A stretch of DNA of 64,000 nucleotides from Amycolatopsis endophytica (GCF_013410405.1 NZ_JACCFK010000002.1:744001-808000); one strand, 5' to 3'. Counted from the stretch's first letter, positions 1 through 8,545 are shown. Notes: a model not told the origin generated them from the letters alone. Numbers and translations are program-made.

Positions 1-180
1 CCCGCCGGCCGCGCACTTCGCCACCTCGCCCTCCAGGGTTTCCTCCCGCACGTCGGCGGCCACGACCCGCCTGCCCGTCTCCGCGAACGCCCTCACCACC
101 GCGGCGCCGATACCCTGGGCCGCGCCGGTCACCAGGACCACGCCTTCGTCCGCCGATCCCTGCTTCGTCACGGGGCTCAT
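1..180 (-). CDS. SDR family dehydrogenase, N-terminal part (DhbA/EntA-like)
   Basis: The first 60 codons of a short-chain dehydrogenase; the rest lies beyond the left edge. The ATG is at 180-178. A classical SDR Rossmann start is visible: a beta strand into the glycine motif TGAAQGIG at about residues 18-25, then a second strand ending VVAADV, where Asp suggests NAD rather than NADP. The TGAAQGIG-AVVRAF pattern resembles 2,3-dihydro-2,3-dihydroxybenzoate dehydrogenase, which makes the catechol precursor of siderophores. Two iron-box-like sites lie directly upstream, one overlapping the ribosome-binding region, which strengthens that reading. With only 60 residues the exact substrate is inference; a generic SDR is the alternative. 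Confidence 0.7.
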   Translation of the reverse strand, partial: MSPVTKQGSADEGVVLVTGAAQGIGAAVVRAFAETGRRVVAADVREETLEGEVAKCAAGG

Positions 181-186
181 CAAACC

Positions 187-205
187 TTAGGCAAGGCTTA
201 CTTAA
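187..205 (-). promoter_or_regulatory. Iron box (DmdR/IdeR-type operator), copy 1
   Basis: The 19-mer TTAGGCAAGGCTTACTTAA matches 15 of 19 positions of the actinobacterial iron-box consensus TTAGGTTAGGCTAACCTAA. It begins 7 bp upstream of the SDR start codon, so bound repressor would cover its ribosome-binding region. Family knowledge: DmdR/IdeR repressors bind such sites when Fe(II) is plentiful. Confidence 0.75.
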
Positions 206-211
206 CAAGCC

Positions 212-230
212 TATGGGTAGCCTTACTTAA
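212..230 (-). promoter_or_regulatory. Iron box, weaker copy 2
   Basis: TATGGGTAGCCTTACTTAA shares its right half (CCTTACTTAA against GGCTTACTTAA) with the first copy, 25 bp away, and matches about 13 of 19 consensus positions. A paired site in the same promoter is usual for strongly iron-repressed siderophore genes. Confidence 0.55.
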
Positions 231-317
231 GGTGATCCTTCACATGTTCCGCGGTAGTGACAAGAAGCCCTCACCCGATCAGCCCAGTGCACGCTTGCCC
301 GGACCGACCCGACCATG

Positions 318-336
318 TTAGGTAACCCTATCCTTA
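318..336 (+). promoter_or_regulatory. Iron box upstream of the antiporter
   Basis: TTAGGTAACCCTATCCTTA matches about 14 of 19 iron-box positions and ends 13 bp before the ATG at 350. It would place the divergent antiporter gene under the same iron control as the SDR gene. Confidence 0.55.
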
Positions 337-349
337 TTGTGGGGGTTCG

Positions 350-1564
350 ATGAGTACCGAGCAAGTCGTGTTCCTGGTCGCCGATCTGGCTCTGATCATC
401 GTGGTGGCGCGGTTGTTCGGGATGCTGGCACGGCGCTTCGGCCAGCCCGCCGTGATCGGCGAGGTGCTCGCCGGCATCTGCCTCGGCCCGACGCTGCTCG
501 GCGGACTGTCCGGCACCCTGTTCCCCGCCGACGTGCGTCCGCTGCTCAGTGCGCTGGCCCAGGTCGGGGTCGCGCTGTTCATGTTCACCGTCGGACTCGA
601 CGTGGACCGGAAGCTGTTGCGGGGCCAGGGAAAGATCGCGGTGGCCACCTCGGTCTGCTCGATCCTGCTGCCACTCGCGCTCGGCGCCGGGGCCGGTCTG
701 CTTCTCGCGGGTTCCCACCCCGGTCCCGACCGGCTGGGGTTCGTGTCGTTCGTGGCCGTGGCGATGTCGATCACCGCGTTCCCCGTGCTGGCCCGGATAC
801 TGGCCGACCGCGGACTGCGCGACACGCGCCTCGGTGGGCTCGCGATCGCGTGTGCCGCCATCGGCGACGTGGTGGCCTGGGCGCTGCTCGGTGTCGTGGT
901 GTTCGTGGTGAGCGGCAGCGGCGGCGATTCCTGGCGGCTCCTCCTGTTCGTCCCCTACGCGGCCGTGATGCTGCTGCTCGTCCGACCCGTGCTGCGCCGC
1001 CTGCTCGACCGCCGCGGGCCCGGCACCGGCGGATACGCGGTCGTGCTGGCGGGCCTGCTGGCCTCCGGCGCGCTGACCGAGTGGATGGGCCTGCACCTGA
1101 TCTTCGGCGCGTTCCTGTTCGGCGCAGTGGTGCCGCATGAGGTCACCTGGGTGCGCACCGAGCTGCAGAGCCACCTGGGCAAGCTCAACGACGTGCTCCT
1201 GCTGCCGGTGTTCTTCCTGATCGCGGGCCTGCAGGTGGATCTGGCGGTGATCGGGTGGGACGGGCTCGGCGAGCTGGCACTGGTGCTGGCGGCGGCGATC
1301 ACCGGCAAGTTCGGCGGCGCCTACCTCGGCGCCCGCGGGTCCGGTCTGCCGTCACCGGACTCCGCGCGGCTGGGCATCCTGCTCAACACGCGTGGCCTGA
1401 CCGAACTCGTCGTCCTGGGTGTCGGCCTGAGCCTGGGCGTCCTGGACGGCGAGCTCTACTCGGTCATGGTCGTGATGGCGGTGCTGACCACGGCGATGGC
1501 CGGGCCGCTGCTGCGGTTCACGAGAAGCCGATCACCGACACCATCAGCGGTATCAGCAGCATGA
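350..1564 (+). CDS. Kef-type cation/proton antiporter (CPA2)
   Basis: A 404-residue membrane protein of the monovalent cation:proton antiporter-2 family. It is almost entirely hydrophobic, with about 12 membrane segments. The early GEVLAGICLGP loop and the ALFMFTVGLD helix are characteristic of the KefB/NapA fold. It stops after the membrane domain and has no cytosolic TrkA-N regulatory domain. It exchanges Na+ or K+ for H+ across the cytoplasmic membrane. The ATG follows an iron-box-like site, so iron-dependent expression with the divergent SDR gene is inferred. Its last 47 bp overlap the 3' end of the convergent transporter gene. Confidence 0.85.
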   Translation: MSTEQVVFLVADLALIIVVARLFGMLARRFGQPAVIGEVLAGICLGPTLLGGLSGTLFPADVRPLLSALAQVGVALFMFTVGLDVDRKLLRGQGKIAVATSVCSILLPLALGAGAGLLLAGSHPGPDRLGFVSFVAVAMSITAFPVLARILADRGLRDTRLGGLAIACAAIGDVVAWALLGVVVFVVSGSGGDSWRLLLFVPYAAVMLLLVRPVLRRLLDRRGPGTGGYAVVLAGLLASGALTEWMGLHLIFGAFLFGAVVPHEVTWVRTELQSHLGKLNDVLLLPVFFLIAGLQVDLAVIGWDGLGELALVLAAAITGKFGGAYLGARGSGLPSPDSARLGILLNTRGLTELVVLGVGLSLGVLDGELYSVMVVMAVLTTAMAGPLLRFTRSRSPTPSAVSAA

Positions 1565-3128
1565 TCAGGACGGCGCCGAGCACGTCGAACACCGCGCCGG
1601 AGCGGATCATCTTCGTGATCGGCACCGCTCCGGAGCCGTAGACGATCGCGTTCTGCGGCGTCGACACCGGCAGCATGAACCCGAAGGACGCGGCGAAGGT
1701 CGCGGCCAGCGCGGGCGTGAACGGATCGACCCCGGCGCCGAGGGCGATCGGGATGACGATCGGCACCACCACCGCGGCCGAGGCGGTGTTGGAGGTCGTC
1801 TCCGACACCAGGATCGACAGCAGCACCGCGAAGACCGTCAGCGCGACGCCGGTGGTGAGCCCGAGGGCGCCGGCCAGCCCGTTGCCCACCCGTTCGGCCA
1901 GCTCCGTGCCGGCCAGCAGGGATCCGAAGATGATGCCGGTGCCGAACAGCAGGATCGTGCCCCAGTCGATGCGCACGGCCTCCGACCAGGTGAGCGTGAA
2001 CGTGCGTCGTTTCCAGTCGGTGGGCAGCAGGAACAGCAGCGCCGCGCCCGCGACGGCGACGATGCCCTCGTCCAGGCGGTTGCTCACGGTGTCGTAGGCC
2101 GCGGAGTCGTTGCCCGCCACCAGCGCCACGATGCCCGGCGTCACCCACAGCACGACGGTGATCGCGAAGGCGATGAGGGTGTTGCGCTCGGCCCGGGACA
2201 GCGGCCCCAGCTTCGCGCGCTCCCCGGCGACGTACTCCTCCACCCCGGTCAGCTTCGTGATCTCCGGGCGGTTGAGCAGGATCAGCACCACGATCAGGAC
2301 CACGAACATCGCCACGCACGCGGGCAGCGCCATCGTCGTCCACTGCAGGAACGAGATCCGCTCGCCGGTCGCCTCCTCGATCAGGCCGCGCCCGATCAGG
2401 TTCGGCGGCGAGCCGATCGGGGTGAGCAGGCCGCCGACGCTGGCGCCGTAGGCGAGCACGAGCATCAGCGCGATGCCCACCCGCAGGCGCAGCGGGTCGA
2501 AGCGCTGGTTCTCGCCCAGCTGCCCGCGGATCAGCTCGGCGATGACGGTCAGCAGCCCGACGGCGGTCGGCAGCAGCATCGCCACGGTCGCGGTGTTGGA
2601 GATGAACGCCGACAGGACGCAGGTGACGAAGCCGAGCGCGGCGATCACGCGCCACGTGCTCTTCCCGACACCCGGCATGGACAGGATGAAGAACGCGAAG
2701 CGCCGCGCCAGCCCGTGCCGCAGCATCGCCTGCGCCAGGATGAACGCGCCGATGAACACGAACACGGTCGACGAGCCGAACGGCTCCAGCACGTCGTCGG
2801 CGGGCAGCACCCCGAGCACCACGATGGCGGCGACGCCGATCAGCCCGCCGACCGGGATCGGCACCGGCTCGCACACCCACAGCACCACCACGCCCAGCAG
2901 CACCGCCGCCAGCGTCTGCTGATCGGACTCCAGCGCGGTGGGCACGACCAGGAACACGATGGTCACGAGCGGGGCGAGCACGAACCCGACGGTCCGCCGG
3001 GCCCGCTCGAACCGCTCCTCCGCCGGGGACAGCTTCTGCTCCGCCAGGCCCCGGTAGGTGCCGCCGGTCAGCAGGGCCGAGGTCACGCTCTCCGTACGCT
3101 CACTGGTGCGTTCCTCACTGGTCGACAT
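1518..3128 (-). CDS. SLC13/DASS family sodium:dicarboxylate (anion) symporter
   Basis: A 536-residue inner-membrane carrier of the divalent anion:sodium symporter family, importing C4-dicarboxylates, citrate or similar anions with Na+. Both hallmark SNT signatures are present (SNTATVAMLLP in the first half, TTSNTASAAVVVP in the second), each followed by a Pro-containing re-entrant loop (SPPNLIG and STPQNAIVYGSG). The two halves repeat, as in VcINDY. I start at the ATG at 3128 (MSTSEERTSE); a GTG 36 bp upstream in frame is also possible, and neither has a good Shine-Dalgarno. The hydrophilic N-terminus of about 50 residues is unremarkable. The gene ends inside the 3' end of the convergent antiporter gene. 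Confidence 0.88.
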   Translation of the reverse strand: MSTSEERTSERTESVTSALLTGGTYRGLAEQKLSPAEERFERARRTVGFVLAPLVTIVFLVVPTALESDQQTLAAVLLGVVVLWVCEPVPIPVGGLIGVAAIVVLGVLPADDVLEPFGSSTVFVFIGAFILAQAMLRHGLARRFAFFILSMPGVGKSTWRVIAALGFVTCVLSAFISNTATVAMLLPTAVGLLTVIAELIRGQLGENQRFDPLRLRVGIALMLVLAYGASVGGLLTPIGSPPNLIGRGLIEEATGERISFLQWTTMALPACVAMFVVLIVVLILLNRPEITKLTGVEEYVAGERAKLGPLSRAERNTLIAFAITVVLWVTPGIVALVAGNDSAAYDTVSNRLDEGIVAVAGAALLFLLPTDWKRRTFTLTWSEAVRIDWGTILLFGTGIIFGSLLAGTELAERVGNGLAGALGLTTGVALTVFAVLLSILVSETTSNTASAAVVVPIVIPIALGAGVDPFTPALAATFAASFGFMLPVSTPQNAIVYGSGAVPITKMIRSGAVFDVLGAVLIMLLIPLMVSVIGFS

Positions 3129-3214
3129 GACAGGGACGATAGCCTCGTAAGTGATCTGCGTCACTAGCGAAAACCCGCTTTACAGGAAGATCGTCGCCTG
3201 CCCATAGTTTCCCG

Positions 3215-3763
3215 ATGTTCACGATCCCACTGGGCGAGGACGCGCGGCTCGAACCGCTCGAACCGTGGCGGGCCGCGGAGTTCCTGGAGCACATGAACCG
3301 CGGGCGGGAGTTCATCGGGCAGCACCTGACCATGCCGGACGCGGTGACCGACCTGGAGTCGAGCCGGGAGTACCTGGCGGACTACGCGCGCAAGGCCGCG
3401 GCCGACACCGGGCGGATCTACGGCATCCGGCTGGCGGACCGGCTGGTCGGCGGCGTGCTGTTCCGCACCATGGACGTCGAACGCGGCCACGCCGAGGCGG
3501 GATGCTGGCTGGAGCCCGCCGCGGCCGGCCGCAGCCTGGCGACGCGGGCCGCGCGCGTGATCATCGGCTGGGCCATCGAGCAGCGCGGCATCCACCGCGT
3601 GGAGTGGCGGGTGGCCGCCCGGAACGAACCGAGCATCGCCGTCGCACGGCGGCTCGGCATGACGCGCGAGGGCGTACTGCGCGAGCTCTACCCGCACCAG
3701 GGCCAACGGCTCGACGTCGAGATCTGGTCGGTCCTGGCGCACGAATGGACAGCGTCACGCTGA
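3215..3763 (+). CDS. GNAT acetyltransferase, RimJ/RimL-like
   Basis: A 182-residue N-acetyltransferase of the RimJ/RimL ribosomal-protein-serine type. It opens with the LEPLEPWRAAEFLEH pattern of this group; the acetyl-CoA site falls at AAAGRSLATRAARVIIGWA, where the family has a Gly/Arg-rich loop. RVEWRVAARNEPSIAVARRLGM (split here as RVEWRVAARNEPS and IAVARRLGM) is the classic C-terminal motif with Asn and the GM turn. It transfers acetyl from acetyl-CoA to an amino group, either a protein N-terminus or a small molecule. It lies alone, with its last 9 bp overlapping the convergent TetR gene. The substrate cannot be told. Confidence 0.88.
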   Translation: MFTIPLGEDARLEPLEPWRAAEFLEHMNRGREFIGQHLTMPDAVTDLESSREYLADYARKAAADTGRIYGIRLADRLVGGVLFRTMDVERGHAEAGCWLEPAAAGRSLATRAARVIIGWAIEQRGIHRVEWRVAARNEPSIAVARRLGMTREGVLRELYPHQGQRLDVEIWSVLAHEWTASR

Positions 3764-4357
3764 GCCGCTGCCACCCGGCGGCCGGGGCCCGAGGAGCATC
3801 ATCACGACCTCGGTCGCCACGTCGGCGATCCCGGCCAGGTCGCCGCCCTCCTCCAGGGTGATCGCGATCAGCTCCCGCAGCCCGCCGAACAGGGTGATCG
3901 CCAGCGGGCGCGACGGCGGGATCACCCCGGCGGCCTTGAGTTCGGGCGTGTCGGCCAGCGTGCGCATCAGAGCCACGAACGAATCCATCGTCTCGCGCGA
4001 CAAGGCGCGTCCCGCCTCGCCGAGTGACGGGGCGGCGCGCATCCAGCTCAGGCACAGCGCCGGATCGCTTTCCATCGACGCGATCAGCGCCTCGACCGCC
4101 TGTCTGGCCTGCACCTGCCAGGGCGCGCCGCGCTGCACGGTGTCCGCGACCTGGCGCACCATCCGCGCGTTGGTCTCGCGCAGCAGCTCCACGAAGCAGT
4201 CCTGCTTGCTCGCGAACTGCTCGTAGAAGGTGCGCTTCGAGGTGCGGGCGTGGTTGACCACGTCGGCGATGGTGACCTCGTGGTACTCCCGCTCGCGGAC
4301 GGCCGCGGCCATGCCCTGCAGGAGCCGGTCGCGGAACCCGGTGTCGGCGGCGGTCAC
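3755..4357 (-). CDS. TetR family repressor, divergent from P450
   Basis: A 200-residue TetR-type regulator with a GTG start. The helix-turn-helix is at about residues 25-50 (VTIADVVNHARTSKRTFYEQF), with the family's typical FYEQFASK end. The C-terminal two-thirds is an all-helical ligand and dimer domain without a recognisable ligand signature. The gene is transcribed away from the cytochrome P450 gene, and a 24-bp palindrome lies between them just ahead of the P450 ribosome-binding site, so it probably represses the P450 and itself, with release by a P450 substrate or product. The ligand is unknown. Confidence 0.88.
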   Translation of the reverse strand: MTAADTGFRDRLLQGMAAAVREREYHEVTIADVVNHARTSKRTFYEQFASKQDCFVELLRETNARMVRQVADTVQRGAPWQVQARQAVEALIASMESDPALCLSWMRAAPSLGEAGRALSRETMDSFVALMRTLADTPELKAAGVIPPSRPLAITLFGGLRELIAITLEEGGDLAGIADVATEVVMMLLGPRPPGGSGSA

Positions 4358-4417
4358 AGCCGTTCACCTTACCCACCGGCTCGCCGCTTGACCGGACCGC
4401 GACTTCCCCTCTACCGT

Positions 4418-4441
4418 TCGTGGTACCCGGCAGTACCACGA
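4418..4441. promoter_or_regulatory. Probable TetR operator (perfect palindrome)
   Basis: Nine-base perfect arms TCGTGGTAC and GTACCACGA are separated by CCGGCA. The palindrome ends one base before the GGAGG ribosome-binding site of the P450 gene and lies 61 bp upstream of the TetR start, the expected place for a shared divergent operator. It also makes the upstream in-frame GTG at 4420 unlikely as the P450 start. Confidence 0.7.
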
Positions 4442-4455
4442 CGGAGGTGGTGGGC

Positions 4456-5757
4456 GTGCTCGTCCAGGACGGCGTGAAACCGGTCGTGCGGTGGGGCATC
4501 GGCCACGCCCTGCCCCGCACCGCGCTGCGCGCCGCCGCCCGGCGCGGGGACCTGCAGGCCCGGCTGGTCGCCGAGGCCGCGGTCTCCCCCACCGCCGCGC
4601 TGCACGGCCTGTTCGACGAGATCCGCGGTCACGGCGCGCTGTACAAGGGCGCGTTCGCCTACGTGACCACCAGCCACGCCGCCGTGCGGGAAGTGCTGAC
4701 CAGCAACGACTTCCGCACCGGTGTCGGCGGGGCGGCCGACGGGGTGCTGGCCCGGCTGTCCGAGTGGTCGGCCACCGACGTCCTGCACCCGATCGCGCCG
4801 CCGTCGCTGCTGGCGACCGAACCGCCGGACCACACCCGCTACCGCAAGCTCGTGACGCGCGTGTTCACCGTGCGTGCCGTGGAGAAGCTGCGCGAGCGCA
4901 CCGAGGAGATCGCCCGCGACCTGCTGGACCGCCTCGACCCGTCCGGTCCGGTCGACCTCGTCGAGACCTACTGCAGCCTGCTGCCGGTCACGGTGATCGC
5001 CGAGATCCTCGGAGTCCCGCCCGCGCAGCGCGCCCGCGTGCTGGAGCTGGGCACGGCGGCCGCGCCGAGCCTGGACCTGGGGCTGCCGTGGCGGCAGTTC
5101 CGCGCGGTGGAGTCGGCCCTGGCCGCGTTCGACGCCTGGCTCGGCGAGCACCTGGACCACCTGCGCGCCAACCCCGGCGACAACCTGCTCAGTCAGCTGG
5201 CCGCCGCCCGCGAGGACGGGGTCGGGCTCACCGATCTCGAACTGCGCGCCACCGCCGGGCTGGTGCTGGCCGCCGGGTTCGAGACGACGGTGAACCTGCT
5301 CGGCAACGGCATCGCGCTGCTGCACGACCACCCGGAGCAGCTCGCCGCGCTGCGGTCCGACGAGTCGCTGTGGCCGAACGCGGTCGACGAGATCCTCCGC
5401 GTCGACCCGCCCGTCCTGCTCACCGGGCGGACTTCTCAGCGCGACACCGAAATCGGCGGCGTGCGGGTCCGCGAAGGGTCGGTGGTCGCCACCGTCCTGG
5501 CCGGAGCCAACCGCGATCCGGCGGTGTTCGACGAACCGGCGCGGTTCGACGTGCGGCGCGAGAACGCGCGCGAGCACATCTCGTTCTCCGCGGGCCGCCA
5601 CTACTGCCTGGGCGCGTCACTGGCACGGATGGAGGGCGAGGTCGGGCTGCGCGCGCTGTTCGACCGCTTCCCGGACCTGCGCCTGACCCCCGGCGCGACA
5701 CTGCGCGACACCCGTATCCTGCGCGGTTTCGAGCGACTGCCGGCGCGGTTGCGCTGA
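4456..5757 (+). CDS. Cytochrome P450
   Basis: A 433-residue soluble bacterial P450 (class I) using electrons from ferredoxin. All core motifs are present: the I-helix AGFETT oxygen-activation motif, the K-helix ExxR (EILR), and the haem loop FSAGRHYCLG with the thiolate Cys. The size and FSAGRHYCLG loop fit CYP107/CYP105-like actinomycete enzymes that hydroxylate secondary metabolites or xenobiotics. I choose GTG at 4456 because GGAGG lies at 4443-4447; an upstream GTG at 4420 would put the operator inside the gene. No ferredoxin gene lies beside it. The substrate is unknown, but control by the adjacent TetR is likely. Confidence 0.92.
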   Translation: MLVQDGVKPVVRWGIGHALPRTALRAAARRGDLQARLVAEAAVSPTAALHGLFDEIRGHGALYKGAFAYVTTSHAAVREVLTSNDFRTGVGGAADGVLARLSEWSATDVLHPIAPPSLLATEPPDHTRYRKLVTRVFTVRAVEKLRERTEEIARDLLDRLDPSGPVDLVETYCSLLPVTVIAEILGVPPAQRARVLELGTAAAPSLDLGLPWRQFRAVESALAAFDAWLGEHLDHLRANPGDNLLSQLAAAREDGVGLTDLELRATAGLVLAAGFETTVNLLGNGIALLHDHPEQLAALRSDESLWPNAVDEILRVDPPVLLTGRTSQRDTEIGGVRVREGSVVATVLAGANRDPAVFDEPARFDVRRENAREHISFSAGRHYCLGASLARMEGEVGLRALFDRFPDLRLTPGATLRDTRILRGFERLPARLR

Positions 5758-5897
5758 ACGAGAAGCCGGGAAAGCGTGGCTTGACCCGACGGCTCGACAA
5801 CCGAGGTGGGCTGGGGATCGGGGCCTGGGGAGGTGAGGTCGACCTGGTGGTCGGGTTGCGTTGCCAGGTGCGGCGACAACGCGAACCGGCGGCCGTC

Positions 5898-6515
5898 CTA
5901 AGCGGACACCGCGACGCCGATCGACTCCGCGGAGAACGCCTTCGGCGCGCCCGGTTCGTAGAAGGAGTCCAGCTCCCGCAACTCGAACCCGGCGGTGATC
6001 AGCAGCTCGGCGATCGGGCGGGTCAGGTGACAGCCGCCGAAGACGCGTTGCTGCAGCGGGTCGAACCGGTGCTGCCAGCGGCGCACCTTTTCGTCCGGGG
6101 CGAGCCCGTGGTCGACGAAGTGCAGCGTCCCGCCGGGCATCAACACGCGACGGATCTCCCGCAGCGCGGCCTCCACGTCCGGGATCGTGCACAGCGTGAA
6201 CGTCGACAGTGCCGTGTTGCACGAGGCGTCCGGCAGCGGCAGCGAACGCCCGTCCAGCCCGGACCGGGAGATCGGCACCCTCGACGCGGTCAGCCGCGGA
6301 CCGGCCAGTTTCCACGCCACCTCGGAGGGTTCGATCGCCTCCACCAACGTGACCGCGGGCGGGTAGAACGGGATGTTGTGGCCGGAGCCGAACCCGACCT
6401 CCAGCACCCGCCCGTGCAGCCCGGCGCACACCCGCGCGCGATGCGGGTGCGCCGAGGCCGCGCCGCAGGTGGCGTTGACGATCCGCGGCACGATGTGCCG
6501 ACCGTAGATGCCCAT
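5898..6515 (-). CDS. Class I SAM-dependent methyltransferase (UbiE/ArsM-like fold)
   Basis: A 205-residue methyltransferase. Motif I is VLEVGFGSGHNIPFY (SAM-binding E-x-G-x-G-x-G), followed by a conserved acidic residue at the end of beta-2 (VEAIEPSE) and a post-I LPLPDASCNTALSTFTLCTI stretch typical of the Methyltransf_11 family. The late PGGTLHFVDHG strand fits too. The ATG at 6515 is preceded by AGGGGG, 8 bases away. It is convergent with the P450 gene (140 bp apart). The acceptor is unknown; the IPFYPP and VDHGLAPD patterns are shared by small phospholipid- or quinone-type methyltransferases, but that is a weak hint. Confidence 0.85.
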   Translation of the reverse strand: MGIYGRHIVPRIVNATCGAASAHPHRARVCAGLHGRVLEVGFGSGHNIPFYPPAVTLVEAIEPSEVAWKLAGPRLTASRVPISRSGLDGRSLPLPDASCNTALSTFTLCTIPDVEAALREIRRVLMPGGTLHFVDHGLAPDEKVRRWQHRFDPLQQRVFGGCHLTRPIAELLITAGFELRELDSFYEPGAPKAFSAESIGVAVSA

Positions 6516-6540
6516 CACGCATACCCCCTGTCGACTCCGA

Positions 6541-7790
6541 CGATACCGCCTCGGCAGCCGTTTCCGTGGCACCCCATCGGGCCATCGGCCACGCGGAACG
6601 GAGCCGTCGCGGGCACGGGTGGGCGCGAAGCGGTTCGCGCCACCGGAACCGCCGTCCGGACGGGCGAGTTCGACGCCCGCGAGCCCGGCCCCACCGCACC
6701 CCAGGGCGGCACGGAGGTGCCCGAAATGCCCGATCTGACCGCGATCGTGGGCACCGGCTGGGTGCACGGCGCCGACTACCTCAACCTCGACGTGTGGACA
6801 CCCGACCCGCGCTCGGACCGCCTGCCGGTCATGGTGTTCGTCCACGGCGGCGCCTTCACCGGCGGGTCCGGCGGCACCCCCGGCTGCGACGGGACCCGGT
6901 TCGCCGAGGACGGTGTCGTGCTGGTGACCGTCAACTGCCGGGTCGGCGTGGCCGGATTCCCGCGGATGCCCGGCGCCCCGGACATCCGCGGGCTGCTCGA
7001 CCGGATCGAGGCGCTGCGCCGGGTGCAGGAGCACATCGCGGCGTTCGGCGGCGACCCCGGCAACGTCACCGTGTTCGGCGAGCCCGCAAGGGCGCTCAGC
7101 CTCGGCGCCCCGCTCGCGGCGGCGCCTCGCACGAGCTCATCACGGATCAAGCCGACCTCGTGACCACCGCCATCGCCGGTCGCCTCGGGGCGCCCGCCAC
7201 CGTGGAGGCGTTCGCGGAGATCGACCTGCTCGTGGGCAGCAACACCGACGAGATGAACCTCTACCTGGTCGCCCTGCCCGCGCCGCCGGTGAGCGAGCCC
7301 GCGCTGCACGCCGCGGTGTCGGCGCTGCACCCGGACCCGGCGAAGCTCGTCGAGACCTACCGCCGCGAGCGCGGCCTGGACGATCCCGGTGAGCTGCTGT
7401 CCGCGGTCGGCACCGACTACATGTTCGCCGTCCCCACCGCGCGGCTGGCGCAGGCACTCCCCGTGCTCCGCCGGGACCTGGCGCTGCGAGTTCACCTGGC
7501 GCTCCCCCGCCTTCGACGGGCGGCTCGGCGCCTGCCACGGCCTGGGTGGCGTTCGCGCGCGGCGGCGATCCGGGCTGGCCGCGCCACACGACGGATGAAC
7601 CCGCGGTGCGGATCGGTCCGGAGTGGACGACCACCGCCGCCGCCGACGGCCCGGAAAGAACGCTGTGGCAGGACGCCCACGTCGCACCGCCGGGGACGGC
7701 CGGGCAGATCCGCGCAACCCGCGTGGCGGCTACGGGAGGTCCGGCGGAACCAGCGCCAGCTGCAACCCCCGCAACCGGCCGGGTTCACTG
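6541..7790 (+). pseudogene. Decayed type-B carboxylesterase
   Basis: Pieces of one carboxylesterase are spread over at least three frames. An N-terminal piece near 6559-6665 reads FRGTP then KRFAPPEPP (normally FRGIPYA and RFxxPxPP). It shifts near 6665 to a frame carrying PGPTAPQ, YLNLDVWTP, VMVFVHGGAF (oxyanion region) and FGGDPGNVTVFGE. The nucleophile elbow GESAGA should follow but reads GEPARALS, so the catalytic Ser is gone. After 7130 another frame continues (LVGSNTDEMNLYLV, with the family GxNxDE motif), and short C-terminal pieces shift again near 7490-7600 (FTWRSPAFDGRLGACH, then GPEWTTT). Frameshifts plus lost sequence argue for real decay rather than sequencing error. Confidence 0.85.
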
Positions 7791-8545
7791 ATCAGCTCGT
7801 AGCCGCCGATCAGATCACCGTCGACAGTGAACCGGATGACCGACCGGAGACACCCGCGCGGCGCGATCACCAACCCCAGCCCCCCATCGACGAGAACGAG
7901 CTCGGCAACCGGGGCATCCCGCCCGAACACGACGATCTCCTCCGCCACCGACCGCGCCCCGCGCATCTCGGGCCGCCCGTCCGCGCGACGCGCCACATCC
8001 GGATGCAGCACCGCGAGAATCGTCTCCACGTCACCGACCCGCGCGGCCGCCAGAAACGCCTCGATCACCCGCCGGTGCCGCACCACATCGACCGGTTCCG
8101 CCGGCACGCCCCGGACCTTCGCCCGCGCCCGGCTGGCCAGCTTCTTCGTCGTCGCCGTGGAACGATCCACCACCGGGGCGATCTCGCCGAACGGGACGGC
8201 GAACACGTCGTGCAGCACGAACGCCACCCGCTCGTCCGGGCTCAGCCGGTCCAGGACCACGAGCAGCGCGCGGCCCACGTCCTCGGCGAGGAGGAACTCC
8301 TCGTCCGCACCCGGCAACGGATCCGGGTCCGGCACAGGCTCCGCGCGGGAGCGCTGGCGCAGCATGTCGAGGCACACCCGCGACAGCACCGTCCGCAGCC
8401 ACCCGCCCGGGTTGCGCACGTCGGTGGTGTCCGCGCGGGCCATCCGCAGCCAGGTTTCCTGCACCGCGTCTTCGGCGTCGGCCAGGGAGCCCAGCATCCG
8501 GTACGCCACGCCGCGCAGCTGGTCCCGATGCGCCTCGAAATCCAC
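7730..8545 (-). CDS. SigJ-like ECF sigma factor with C-terminal SnoaL-type domain
   Basis: A 271-residue ECF sigma factor of the SigJ/ECF41-like class, which lacks a classical anti-sigma factor. Region 2 is residues 1-70 (LRGVAYRMLGSLADAEDAVQETWLR), region 4 about 105-160 (LSPDERVAFVLHDVF, FGEIAPVV). A SnoaL/NTF2-like domain fills 170-271. In ECF41 proteins that domain carries a DGGGK motif that controls activity; here the matching place reads ADGRPEM, and the C-terminal NPDKL-like motif reads SEPGRLRGL, so it is a variant. The gene is divergent from the nitroreductase gene by 60 bp, the usual arrangement for a SigJ-type factor and its target. Its 3' end overlaps the decayed esterase. Confidence 0.88.
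   Translation of the reverse strand: MDFEAHRDQLRGVAYRMLGSLADAEDAVQETWLRMARADTTDVRNPGGWLRTVLSRVCLDMLRQRSRAEPVPDPDPLPGADEEFLLAEDVGRALLVVLDRLSPDERVAFVLHDVFAVPFGEIAPVVDRSTATTKKLASRARAKVRGVPAEPVDVVRHRRVIEAFLAAARVGDVETILAVLHPDVARRADGRPEMRGARSVAEEIVVFGRDAPVAELVLVDGGLGLVIAPRGCLRSVIRFTVDGDLIGGYELISEPGRLRGLQLALVPPDLP

Noticed and set aside
4491..7163. 890-codon open frame covering the P450 gene, the methyltransferase and part of the decayed esterase
   Set aside because: Its first half is a frame-shifted shadow of the P450. Only the last part (after about 6660) carries real esterase sequence, and that is annotated as pseudogene.
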